64,000 nucleotides of DNA from the NCBI GenBank assembly GCA_905250125.1, contig CAJNOL010001086.1:17706-81705 (forward strand), given 5' to 3'. This DNA is from Rotaria sordida. Its lineage: Eukaryota; Rotifera; Eurotatoria; Philodinida; Philodinidae. This document shows, piece after piece, positions 51,901 through 63,884 of the stretch. Within the stretch, counting starts at the first letter, position 1. Each line of letters opens with the position of its first letter. The position numbers and the translations under genes were made by a program. The notes under the pieces are model-generated. The model saw nothing but the letters and a program-made list of their open reading frames with translations. It was not told where the DNA came from and did not search any database.

Positions 51901-54900
51901 AGAAAAAGTCTTCTCAACAATTGTTAGTAGATTAATAAATTAAATATAACAAAATAAAATATTTTGATAGACAAATAAACTGATAACTTCAATATTGATT
52001 AAATTTTATATATTTGATAACAAATAGATAGATCAAATCGATTAGTTTATTTATTTTATTTGTTTCATATTGAAAGAAAAAACAAAACTAATATATTTTT
52101 AAAAATAGTGATAATCCAGATTCAAAAAAACTAACAACAGAAATTATTATACCAATTTCAAGTTCACCAGAATTAGTCTTAATTGGGTAAGAAAATAAAA
52201 TAAATATCCTATGAATTCATTTTCCTTTGTATATATTTTGTATATCTCTATTTTCAGTGTTGCCAAACCAGAACAAATATCAACAGATACATTAGATAAT
52301 AATTTAATTAAACATACATCTCATGTGAAAACACATGATCTTGAAATAATACATACTTATACATTACATAATAAAGGACCAAGTGATGCTAAACATACAG
52401 AAATAAAACTTATGTGGCCTATGTTACCATTATCAGCATATAATGAACAATTACCATTATTATATGGAACTGATCTTCCATCTATTATACGAGTATCAGA
52501 TCCAAAAAATAATAATGATCGATGTCATATTTATCAATCGGTAAAGAAATATTTTCAATAGTTTTTGTTAGATCTGAATTAGAACTGATCTTGTTGATCT
52601 CTATTATTGAATGAATATAATCATTTTAACCCGTTCTGATTGAAATGATTTTTCTTCAAAAAGATAAATTAGAAAACGATTGCCACAATCTCTGCAGGAT
52701 TCAAAATGTAAAATACAATATAGTTCCTGTTGTTTATCATAGACAGATTCTTTTATTCTATCTATCTATCTTAGGACACATTTATTCACGATTCTGTAAC
52801 TAATCTTTCAAAAATTCAATAAGGAAGTAGTTCGTCTATTAGAACGAGACGTTATTCATATAGAGTCTTTGATCATATATTAACAATGTTTGATACAGTC
52901 TGTGATGAGCCGCCTCTAACGGGTCCGGGAAGCAGCAGGGATTAGTCAAGATTTTAGCTTCTATACTTCAAAACTTCGTTTAGATCATGTTTCATAAAAG
53001 GGATGAAAATCAGTCATGATCAAACAAGTAATATTAGATATTTGTCACTCTAATGAGCATAGTTTATCACATATGTGCCATTATTTCTAATCGTTAATGC
53101 ATAAAATAAGGTGAACTATAAATAGTACTATAAAAACCATAAAATATCTTCACGTCGGTTCACTCAAATAGGCTCATGTTTTAGTTAATAATAGAAGTTT
53201 ATTCAAAGTTGTTTTTCTTTTCATACGCATAAGGTAACTAAATATTATTATTAAGTATTATTTTTGGTATCATGAAAGGCATTAAACCTGTTATCAAGAA
53301 AAGTACTTGTGTAACATTAGTTGTCATTTGAGAAAATAGTAAGAATAAACTTTATAAATGATACTATATTGATTCTCATAGATCAAATTTTCGACGACAG
53401 AATTAAGTAACGATGTGTGTAAGACAAATATCTCGACAATAATAATAGCTAATGATCTGAATCTGTCACCAATCCAAAAGAGAATGAATCGAGATATGTT
53501 TTTATATAATATTATACAAGATGAAATTACTATCATATCAATCATTTTTGAAAATCTTTTCAAAAGAATGCAATGTAGGTCAAATGAAATTTTCATTCTG
53601 ACATGCATGTTAGATAGAGGAAGTTTAGTTCTATAGTTCAACACACAATGTGAATGATTATATTCTCACATCCTAATATTGAACAAATGAATCCGGTCAT
53701 TTGCGTGACAAAATAATAGGGGAATTGTGTTGATCTTTAACAAAATTTTCATCCAAACCAATAATTCTGTTTGATAAAACGTAAAAAACCAATTTGGTTA
53801 AAAATCAATACAATTCCCTATTATTTTATCATGCAAATGATCGAATTCATTCATTCAATATTAGGATGTGAGAATATAATCATTCAGATTGTGTGTTGAA
53901 CTATAGAACTAAACTTCCTCTATCTAACATGCATGTCAAAATGAAAATTCCATTTAGACTATATTGCATTCTTTTGAAAAGATTTCCAAAAATGATTGGT
54001 ATTGCAACGATTTCCTCTTGCATAATATTATATAAAAATATGTCTTAACTCATCCCTCTTTCGATTGGTGAAAGATCTAGATCACTAGTTATTATCATTG
54101 TCGAGATATTCGTCTTATATACATTCCTAGTTAATTGGTATTTTGGTGTTTCAAGGACTGTGATTGTACATTTTACTTATGGGATATGAATTTCAATAGT
54201 TAAATTAACTATTTTTTGTAAATTTGCTATGTATACATGAATAGAATTTGTTTTAACTTCTTATTATAATTATTGTCTTAGATGACAACTGAAAATTATC
54301 TATGCAACATATCAAATATATGTTTCTTATTTGACAAGAAGTGAAATTTCTTTAATAAGGCTAAAAATATAATATGACATTAGTATTTATTTACACTATC
54401 CGTATGAGAAAAAGAAATAGTTTTAATAAACTTCTACTCTTAAACAAAAAATTAGTCTATTCAAGTGAATTGAAGTGGAAATATTTTAGTTTCCTGTTAT
54501 AATGGTCTTAACAATCCAACCTTGATTTTTCATTACTTAAAAAGCAAAAGACCGTGATCACCTTCCGTTATCAAAGGATTAAAATATAATTTATATTTAA
54601 TCTAAAAGAAAAAAATTTTTTTTTTTATAATAAAATCATTTTTTTAAAATTTCTTTAGACAATAAATCATATACCTAATATTGAAAATGAAAATATTTAT
54701 CGTCCATTTCTTGATAAAATTCGTTCAACAGTATCAAATAATCTTATTCTTTCTGATTCATCTTCTATAAATCATTTTCAAGAATTATCTCAATTAATTC
54801 ATTGTCTTGGACCATTATGTCAAAGTTTTATTTGTTATATCGATACATTACCTATTGGTCATAGTGTTTTAATACAATTAAAAGCTATTTTACGATTTCA

Positions 54901-57900
54901 TCATTTTCAATCAGTAAGTCGTGTTTTTTTTTTTATATAAGCAAAAAAATAAATAAATAAAACTAATTACAAATTATTCTAAAAAAAGATTTACGTAAAT
55001 TTTCTTTTGTAAAATTAATATTTAACCTAATTGTAATAAATGTTGGATAATTCCTACAAAAAAAAAACAACATCACCTGTTCAATAATTTCCTGAAATAA
55101 AGTATTCATTATCTTCTCATATTATTTATAACTTCATCATTAAAATTAATATTTACTTCTTCTTTCGGTAACATGTAATAAAATAGTCACGACAGATGAA
55201 AATTATAAGCTTTAGATTGATTGTTTAAAGCTATGTTATTAATACTAAATATATTATATAAGTAAAAAGAACAATATGACATAGATCAAATAATCGACCC
55301 TATAAAGGAAGTCGATCGTAATAAAAATTCAATTGTTTTTTTTTAATATCTAATAGTAAATTTTATTAATAGGAAAAAGAAAATGACTGACAAAATTATT
55401 AATTATTCATTTTTTTTTTGTTTTTGGTGATCCGTTCTGATCAAAAAAGGCATTAGAATCATATTAAAATTTGAACAGATGATATTTTCAAGTCTCTAAT
55501 AATTGTAATGTTATTTAAAAAAAAAATAAAAATTCTTTATTGTAAATAAAATAATCTACTAAAAACAAATGGATAATTTATTTCGACATTGAAAAAAAAA
55601 GAAAAGAAATTCTATTTTTAATCGAATTAAAAGAAAAAATAATTATATTTTTTTGTTATTTTAATTTGTAGAAATTTGATCGTTCAAAACCATTTCTTAT
55701 TGTATCAAATGCAAGTGCACAAGTTCGAGAAATTCCATTAAAATTTTCTCGAAATAAATCTTTTCAACATCCAATCGTTTATTTAAAGGTATAGTTCTAT
55801 ATTATACACGTAGATATTCTAAAAGCAATTATTTCTTTTCATACATAATTGATACAAAACATTTTCCTGATTTTTTTTTTTTGTTTTTACTTCTCTAATG
55901 CATTTTCAAGTACGTTTTTACCATTATATATATATAGAGAGAGAGAGAAAGAGAGATTTGATTAGTTTATGCGAATATATTTATTTATATTAATACATAA
56001 TCTGGATAATAAGAACATGTTGAATACGGTTTCTATGTATAGTGTTTGTTTTTTTTCTTGTCACTATATTCTATGTTCTGTTAATCGACGACGATGTCGT
56101 AATTTATAAAAACATAAAATTCGATAAAAAGCTTTACGAAATCTCACGTGAAGAAAAGAATAAAGAAATGGATTAATTGTTGAATTTAACCATAATAACC
56201 AAAATGTTATTTCATATATAAATGCTGATATACATTTATCTGGTTGTTTACATAAAGCACGTATAAGTGTTAAAAATGTATATGGACACCAACATATAAC
56301 AAATGCAAAAACAAGTATAAATAAATTTTTTGCTGCTTTACGATCACGTGCTAATGCTAATGATGATGATGATGATTTAGCATAAGTTGTTGATATTGGT
56401 AAAGGATTTTGATTTGATATATTAAGTTGTTTAAGTTCTTGTTCATTATCATGTTTTGTTTTTTCATAATAACCATTTTCTGAATAAATATCATTTGATT
56501 TTATAATTGGTGATGATGATGTTATTGATTTTCTATTTGTTATATTATCATTATGATGATTTTTTGTACGTATAAGTCCACGTGAACGTTGTCGAATATT
56601 CATATAAACAAGAAGATTAAGTGTTGTTAAACTAAAAAATGGTACAAAAAATTCGACAAATGCTGTTGTTACTAAATATGGAAAATTATTTGCAAATGGT
56701 GGATCACAAGAACGATTTTGAAATGGTTCACTACTGGATAACCAATCCCATAATAATATTGCTGGTGCTATATGAATAAAAAAAAAATTATAAAAAAAAA
56801 GAACGAAGTAAAATATTTTTGTTTTTACCATAATTAAGTATTGCTATAATCCATGTACCGAAAACAAATTTTAATGCACGTCGTATTGTTGTTTTTGATA
56901 TATAATTTAATCCTTTTGATACCATTTGATAACGATCATAAGATATAACAACAATACATAATGTTGATGCTGAACCAACAACATAATCAAATACAAGCCA
57001 TAATTTACATAAAATATAACCTAAATACCATTCACCGAATATTATTTTATGAGCATAAAGTGGAATACTAAAAATAAAAAAAAAGTACTAGACAAAAAAT
57101 TAATTTTCTTTTATTAACACCGGAAAAATTCATTTATGTTAAATTAAAAATGATGTTTGTTTATAAATAAAATATCTCAATGTTGATATTTATTAGAAAT
57201 AATTATGTAGGTTATTTTTTTTTTCTATTATTGTCATTTTTTAAAATTATTTCTAATGATTTATGTAAGAATTCAAAAAATTTTTGATTTGTTTTTTTTT
57301 AAAGATACTAAAGAAAAATTATTTACATATATATATATATAAACTTTGTTATAAAAATATCTTATCCTCTTCATTGTAAAAACTCCAATGACAACGTCAG
57401 ATTTATAGATAATTACATCGTTATTTATTTTCATTTAGGATTAAGTTTCTAAGTAGTGTTAATGAAATGTTCGAGTATTTATTTTAAATTTCTATTTAGT
57501 TATCTTGTCATCTGAATGCTCAACGATAAGTGATATGTATATTTACATTAAGAAAAAGTAGCAATTTCATTTAAGAGATTGTTTACACTTACATAACTCA
57601 CAAAAAAATTTTTTTTTTCTATGATATGAATGAATTGAACAATTAGAGCATTACACTCTCTACGGATGCGTTCTACTCAATGGAATTTTTGAAGCGAAGA
57701 AAATCTCGAAGACTTCAATGAATAATTTTTTTTTTTGAAATATCAAAGTAACGATGCTTAAAATAATTTACCATATAATACCAATAAGTAAATCGGCAAT
57801 AGAAAGATTAAGAATAAAATAATTTGAATAAGTTCGTATAGTTGGTTCATATATAAATGCAATAATAACTAGAAAATTTCCCGATATAGTTAAAAATGCC

Positions 57901-60900
57901 ATTGTTGACATTAAAAATGTAAGAATAAATTTTTCAATTGATGATAATATAACATTTGTATCTGTATGTTGTGTAGTAATTAAACTTTGATTTATATTTG
58001 TATTTGTTTGATTTATTTGTGATGTTATTGTTGATGATGAAAAAAATGATTGATATATTGAATTTATATCATTTGTTGTATCATTTAAAAAAAGATCAGC
58101 AGTTAATAAAAAATTATTATAATCAAAACGTGAGCCTATTTTATCGGCATTTGTTAAAGAAATCCATGTTTGATTCATTGCAAAACATTGTCATTCATAT
58201 TTATATAAAATAAAATAACATATATCCATAGAACAATATATATATATATATATAGTAATCTACAAGCGAAAAAAAGAATAAGCCAGTATATATAATAGAT
58301 ATACAAAACAATGACACCAAGTTCAGCGTTTTCAAGTTATCCCCGAGTGGAAAGGAAGAGGAAAAGAAGACACGAGCATAGAGAAATTGGAGTCTCAATT
58401 ATTAACATTAGTAGAAAGAGAAGAAGACGAAGAAAAAAAAGAGAAAAATCAGACTTTTTTTTTCTTAGGTTTTTTTTCTCGTACTACTGTTTTTATCTTA
58501 GTCTATTAATAAAAATAATATATCAAGATCAGTACAAAACGGAACTGAACTATTAACACATCATATAGAAAATGTCATCAACTAAATGAAATATAGATAC
58601 TCTACTTAATTAGGGATTTTCAACTATTATTAGAAACTTAGCTAGAAATCTTGTTCAAAGAATAAGTTGATTTTAATATTATATAAAACTTTGTAAAAGA
58701 AAAAAAATCACCGCATATAACTAATATTAAATACTTTTTTTTTTTTTTTTTTGCGAACGTACTCAAGTTGTTATGTATGTTTCAAACACAATAGAAAAAG
58801 CAAGTGAATCATAGGAAGCGATTTTGTTATTTATCATGCATGAGCAACATATTGCTTTTATTGAATTGTTCCAGTTCAGTAATTTATTTGACTTTTCATA
58901 AAATGTCACATCAATTCATTCCAAATCGAATATGTCTATTAGGAATTTCGAATAACATCGATCATACATACGTGCTAAAATAGTTTGACATTAGAAAAAC
59001 AAAAAAACAAAGGATAATCAACATAGTTAGTCAAACAAACAGATAATCATAAATATAAGTACTATTCTTGTCATCATTACTATGATGGTCATTTTCATTG
59101 CGTACTTGTTGTCAATATGTTATTATCATTATTTGATTTTAACACATTTTGTTATTGGTCGATTCACTTGATACTAATTTTTTTTTTTCTCTAGTTATAT
59201 GAATACATCCGTAATCAACGTGATTAGACTTGCTATTCCCTCAACACTACTATGCATACATAGGAAAATAGAACTAGACAACATACAAAAAAAAAAAAAA
59301 AAAAAAACTCGAGTGCGAATTGGGAATATGAAAGTTATCTATGCTTTTGTCTTTTGCTTACTTGACTAGGAAAGCAGAAAACTAACATAGGTAATAATAA
59401 CAACTGTGTGCAAGAAAAGAAAAAAAAGAAATATATATATATAATATATTTTCTTCATTATTTTTAATAGTATCATCATAATATGGCTATAGCAGAGGTG
59501 GGAAAAAATGTCTTTTGAGCACAAAAAAAAAAAGAAGACAAATGAGCACCGAATTAGTTAAGTGTGAATAGAGCACCGAAAAATAAGACAATTAAGCACC
59601 AAATAAAAACAAGATATTAAGGAGATACATCAATTCTATTTTAAACGAATCAAAGTATTATTCGAGTATATACAGATGCTAAGTTATGACAAACTCAACT
59701 TAAATTGTATAATCTCATTCCTTTTTTTTTTTTATAAATTATGGTACGCAAATGAGTAACGCTGTATATATACGATAAGTTTGAGAATTATAATAATACA
59801 CATTTCTATGAAGAATCATAAAATGCCAAACAAAGAATGTTAACATTTGAATAACGTCCAAACACTTAATAAAGCTAATCAAGGGTGTGAGTGTGGATAT
59901 GGATGCATGAGTAGATCCTCTCCTTAGACCAAGACTTACATCCTGCTTGCTAGTTTCTCCACTCAAATCACGTACATGTCTAACTGGTACGAAGTTATAT
60001 TTATGAAAACATTCAGTTGGCTTTGGAATATTACTAAAACATTAACTCGTTCGGAGCTTTTAGGTAAACGATGAGCAAAAGGTCGAGCAAAAAAAGCACG
60101 ATCTGCTTTATCATTATAAAATGGACTTTTCATTTTTTTTTTTGTATATTGATTTAGTACTCATATTTATTAGGTATTTTATTTGTTATTTTTTGTTATT
60201 AATATAAAAATTTTTTGTTCTTATTTCACATGTTTGAATTTAGTGGTCAATTGTCTTATTTTTCAGTGTTTTTTTCACACGTAACTAATTTGGTGTTCAC
60301 TTGTCTTATTTCCTAATGCTCTTTTCACATATAACTAATTAGGTGCTCCATTGTCTTTGTTTTTCTGTGCTCAAAAGACATATTGCCCGTAAAAAGTGCA
60401 AGTATTCATAGAAATAGTGATAAGGAAAAAAACAATTTAATGAGATTCTTTCGAATTATTGAAGCATGATATATTGAAATATAACTGTAAACTAAGTTTT
60501 GTCGTCTTTTCAATGCTGATTATATATTGTGAAGAGGTTTTATGTCATAGAGATAAGAAAAAATTCTAATTAGGGTTTCTTTTTTGCTTTTTTTTTACCT
60601 GTTTTGATAAAATTGATTATTATTTATATACAAAAAAAGAACATATTGCTATTGTCATTGTTATTGTTTATAAAAAAAAAAATCTATCAATGATTATTAT
60701 CAACATTTATTGTCTTTATATTGGCATGACTATAACTGAGTTCATCTTCTTTCTGTTTTTTTTCTGTCGTCAAATAAAAAAGATGAGTAGGAAACGCAAA
60801 CTAACAAACAGATAGAAAAGGAAAGATCTCAAAGTAAATGGCTGCAAGAAATAGCCTGAATGTCTTCATAAGAGTATGTGCGTATGTGTCAATAAATGAC

Positions 60901-63884
60901 CCTATATAAAATAATAGTATACAAGAGTGTGCTTGGTAAAATTATGAGGACAAAAAATATTGGTCTTTCTGGTCTTTTTGTTTTGTTTTTTTTCATTATT
61001 CAATTCAATATGATAGTGGCATGAAAGAAAGAGAAACAATGCAAAAGAGTCTTAGCATGTTTAGAAAAGAGCTATTAAAGCATCCGAATAGATCTTGACG
61101 ATAACTGAAGTAATGAGACGTTTATATAAAAGAAAAAAAAAATGTTTGTTGACTATGCATGTGAATAATTTAAGTAATATCTGTTTTTGTAATTACAAAC
61201 TATTATTTGTTTGCTTTGAATATAATCGATAAAGATATATTTTTATTTATCTTCTATCAAACAAAAATTTAAGATTCATCTGTTAAGCAATTGAAGGAAT
61301 TTATAATGGCCGATTAGGAAAAAGAAGCGATTAAATACTACCAAACATATTGTTTAGTCTGTAAATATTTCTATAGCAAGAAAAAAAAAAAAGAAAATAA
61401 ATTGATCAATGAGAAAAATACTGTTCAGTGAAGCCAGATCCATCATAATTAGAATTTGTAAAATTATTGTTCTAAGTAACAATTATTCCCTTGATAAAAA
61501 CAAAACAAAATTGAATTCTAACTGCTAAAAAGTAGAATGTTGTCAACATCGAATAAGAGAAAAAAAAAATGAAAAAAATGATGATTGAGAAGGCGAAAGA
61601 AGAGGAATAACAAGTGGTTTATTCTTTAGTTAATCTTTGACGTCAATAACATCATTTTGATCGGGTACAGCTTTCCTTCTTTTTTTTTCCCCAGACTACA
61701 ATCATTTGTCCGTTTGTGCTTTTTATTTAGTAGGTAGTGACGCATCCTACAGACTTAGTTTCTTCCTATTCATTTTTTTTTTGGCTGAGAAGCATAGGAA
61801 TATTTTTCTACAAAGATAATAAAAAACACACTAATTGGAATAAAGTCGTGTTACAAATAAGTTTACAACGATGTGTTAATTTGACTCTATTGTATGATGC
61901 ATCCAGTAGGGTCTTATGATAATCTGATGTTTTTAAAAAATATGACAGTATAAAAAAAGAATGTTCGACAAGAGAAAGAAGACGACAAAAAAAAAGAGAA
62001 CGAACATAAGAAAATAGAATTAAACATTATCGTCATCGTTGACAAGACATGGTTAAAAACTGACAGCAAACAAATGTAAACATCTTCTCAATTCATTATT
62101 TATTGATTGATTATATTGTTCATTCAACTAAATAAATAAAGAAACGAGATTTTTTCTGATCATCATTCTATTTCACCTTTTTTTTGTTTTTTTTTCTTTC
62201 TAGCTTGAAACACAAATACCACCTATTGTAGAACGTTCATCTCAAAATTGGGTTTGGCTCATTGGTCTTAGTATTACTGCAGGAGTTACTCTTTTAATTA
62301 TTCTTGTCGGTGTTCTCTGGTGTGTAAGTATCCTATTTTCGATTTGAAAAAACAGAAAAACAACTACGAATAAATAATTGATTACCTGATTTTTTTTTCT
62401 CATGAATTGTTATATTCAGTGAGTATTGTTAATAACCTTAAATATTGATTACAGTGTTAAATAATAATATAAATACATAAAACGACAAAAATAAAAACGA
62501 GCATTAACAATAAGAGCAGTAGTAATGGTATAAGCGGTTGTCAACAAGATGGTCTTTTGACTATATAAACTTCAATCTCTTCTCCGTTATATGCGTTCTG
62601 TCATAATCCGTTTTCTCTTTTTCTTATCATCTTGTGAGATGTCTATTTGTTTGTCTTTGGCTAAAAACTAACTCAATATAATAGTGGTACTAGAAAAGAA
62701 ACGTTTGTCTGAATAGTAAAAATAGTAAAACATGCAGCAGTTGATCGGAGAAAATGATAAAAAATATGATAGTTTTTTTTTTTATAAGTAGTTCAATCGA
62801 CTGTAGCGAGGAATACACATATTTCGACGACAATTGTTGTTTATTTATGAACGGCTTAAAAAGCTCAATTAGCCGAAAACTGTATTTCCTTTCCTTCTTT
62901 TTCCAACTCAAAAAATCATAATTTCTCAGCGAAATACTTTGATCAACAAATGCTTTTAAAAAATAAAGAAAGAAATATACTACAAACAAGAGACACTTGT
63001 GCAATTTACTATGAAGACATTTAAAAAACATTATCATTGATCTAAAAATAGAGCTAAATATTTAGGTTTTTTTTTTTCTTTTCTATGTAATATGACCAAT
63101 CAGAAAGTTTTTTTTTTTGTTATTTACGTATTTCTTGCAATGTCTTCAATATATAGTCTGATTCTCTTGTTGTATTTCTCTTTAAGTAATCTACTTAGCT
63201 ATTTGGTATTGAAAGTGTAAGAAAGAGAAAAAACAACAACATTATTTATTGATATACTATGAATGATTACTGAAATATTGAAGCTAAAGTTCATTGCTTG
63301 AAGAAAAAAACAATACCCATAATGTAGTAGTTGTTTAATATGTATCTTATCAAATAGACAATATTGACTAGAGACAATTTATCAACTAGATCCTTTCCTT
63401 AAGTGATATGCATCTTGATCTTTTCTCAATGGCACATATCATTTTCAAGTTAATCATCATTAACAAATATAAATAGAAGAAAAAGTATTTTGCTTTTGTT
63501 TGATTAGCTGTTATTTATTATATATTAGAAACCAAAAGAGATCGATATTATGAAATGAATATATTTTTTTTGAAGAAAAAAACAAATGTTTTTAATTAGA
63601 GAAAATATTTATTTTAGTGTGGATTTTTTAAACGATATCGTCCAGATTATCCTATATCGACTAAAGTCGATTCAACAATATCTGAAGGTCATTATTGTTT
63701 AACATCATCACCAAAATTAGGTCAATATCGATTAAATGATGATAATGAAGAAACATTAAGTGACATTGATGATAATCAAATAATGATACAAAATCCGGTC
63801 GATAGTTTACCTATCGTTATACCACAACATTCATCTCATTTTATTCAACAACAACAATTGAAACGATCTCAATTTTCTAATTAA
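45913..63884 (+). CDS. Integrin alpha subunit, full length, over twenty exons
   Basis: Cell-surface adhesion receptor chain pairing with integrin beta. A signal peptide (MLLLLLFNLIFSSFISS) precedes the mature FNYQTVEHW start. The seven-bladed FG-GAP propeller follows, with SSYFGYSLAVH, LLVGAPRDH, WLGASLAANYDHIIAGAPF, and calcium-binding loops DINNDGLDDLLIGAP, GDIDKDGYNDVAIS and DYDNNGYLDLAVS. Thigh and calf regions hold the expected Cys pairs and many N-x-S/T sites. A single transmembrane helix (WVWLIGLSITAGVTLLIILV) is followed by CCGFFKRYRPDYP, the GFFKR clasp motif that binds beta. The tail is about 85 residues and ends QLKRSQFSN with TAA at 63882-63884. There is no I-domain, so it is a propeller-only alpha chain; subclass (RGD-, laminin- or PS-type) cannot be settled by eye. 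Several introns are enlarged by elements, and the 55789-62213 intron hosts a whole GPCR gene. Confidence 0.92.
48584..49903 (+). other. Integrin intron of 1.3 kb
   Basis: Lies between exons encoding SLYMK and DDVHDKLSP. Contains two weakly similar direct segments (near 48911 ctcggcaccgagaccaggac and 49260 ctaggcacgaaaccagaac) but no structure I can assign. Confidence 0.5.
50170..50506. mobile_element. Tc1/mariner-like MITE with TA target duplication
   Basis: Left end cagtagtggtgaaaattctg; right end reverse-complemented cagtattgatcaaaattata, each continuing into a gaggaca/cgaacaa-like block. The element is flanked by TA at 50168-50169 and 50507-50508. It is 337 bp with no transposase ORF and sits inside an integrin intron. 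Confidence 0.75.
51140..51735. mobile_element. MITE family A, copy 3, in an integrin intron
   Basis: Shares cgtaaattaagtttggatcg, ctcctttactacctacactc, ttttgcatagaattaaaaga and the inverted gattacctaaattgacacgg block with the 20.5-kb copy. The right end reads aaaattactttttgatcatc. The left terminus looks lost. Confidence 0.75.
52665..53005. repeat. Dispersed repeat B, copy 2, in an integrin intron
   Basis: Matches 36050-36345 in order: caatctctgcaggattcaaa, gttcctgttgtttatcatag, aatctttcaaaaatt, cattagagtc-like and gatcatgtttcataaaag. Confidence 0.65.
53409..54128. mobile_element. Large foldback element (about 720 bp) in an integrin intron
   Basis: Arms of nearly 300 bp: the left arm (from gtaagacaaatatctcgac through atgcatgttagatagaggaa and ttcaacacacaatgtgaatg to cacatcctaatattgaa) is repeated inverted at 53845-54128, with roughly one difference per ten bases. 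A loop of about 100-150 bp contains ccaaaccaataattctg and ccaatttggtt. No transposase ORF; the ORFs read through the arms are by-products of the palindrome. Confidence 0.85.
56064..58178 (-). CDS. Histamine H3-like aminergic GPCR, nested in an integrin intron
   Basis: Three exons (58178-57772, 57067-56829, 56767-56064) give 449 residues. The N-terminus is Asn/Thr-rich with glycosylation sites. TM1 is around AFLTISGNFLVIIAFI, TM2 NYFILNLSIADLLIGIICIP, TM3 LCKLWLVFDYVVGSASTL with the amine-binding Asp, then ISYDRYQMV (the DRY box), TM4 ending YAPAILLWDWL, and TM5 around VEFFVPFFSLTTLNLLVYMN. The third loop is long and Ser/Asn-rich. TM6 is FVICWCPYTFLTLIRALC and TM7 YEITFWLLWLNSTINPFLYS (NPxxY variant NPFLY), with a short basic tail. 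CIPLY, CKLWLVxDY, FWLLWxNSxxNPxLY and RDRKAAKNL follow H3/H4 receptors more than muscarinic ones. The ligand is inferred, not shown. Transcribed opposite to its host gene. Confidence 0.85.
58179..59497. other. Integrin intron, upstream of the nested GPCR
   Basis: AT-rich with AT-dinucleotide runs (58236-58254), poly-T at 58738-58752 and a poly-A of about 20 at 59287-59306. It probably includes the GPCR promoter. No further gene seen. Confidence 0.5.
59498..60391. mobile_element. DNA element with terminal and repeated subterminal inverted units (about 0.9 kb)
   Basis: Ends gtgggaaaaaatgtctttt and, reverse-complemented on the right, ttacgggcaatatgtctttt, both continuing gagcaca. Subterminal units of the form agagcaccgaaaaataagac and caaattagttacgtgtg are repeated twice at the left and three times, inverted, at the right. 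The interior has no transposase ORF. Repeated subterminal motifs resemble transposase-binding arrays of non-autonomous DNA elements. Confidence 0.75.
59850..59985. repeat. Block weakly shared with 37600-37745
   Basis: Contains gtgtgagtgtggatatgga and cttagaccaagacttacatc; on the minus strand both places give similar short readings beginning M-S-x-x-T-x-x-D-V-S. It may be a fragment of another dispersed repeat captured by two elements. Low similarity. Confidence 0.35.
60392..62213. other. Remainder of the large integrin intron
   Basis: AT-rich. Near 60935 the string ttggtaaaattatgaggaca resembles a Tc1-type terminal repeat, but no matching right end was found. No gene seen. Confidence 0.45.
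62324..63617 (+). other. Last integrin intron (about 1.3 kb)
   Basis: Splits the cytoplasmic juxtamembrane codons (LWC before, CGFFKR after). AT-rich, with no supported gene or structured repeat. Confidence 0.6.

Noticed and set aside
53324-53644. ORFs on both strands of about 70-106 codons
   Set aside because: They lie in one arm of the 720-bp foldback and are not conserved in the other arm.
56064-58178. Muscarinic acetylcholine receptor identity
   Set aside because: TM6-TM7 and the TM2-TM3 segment match H3/H4 histamine receptors better, although a tree is needed to be sure.
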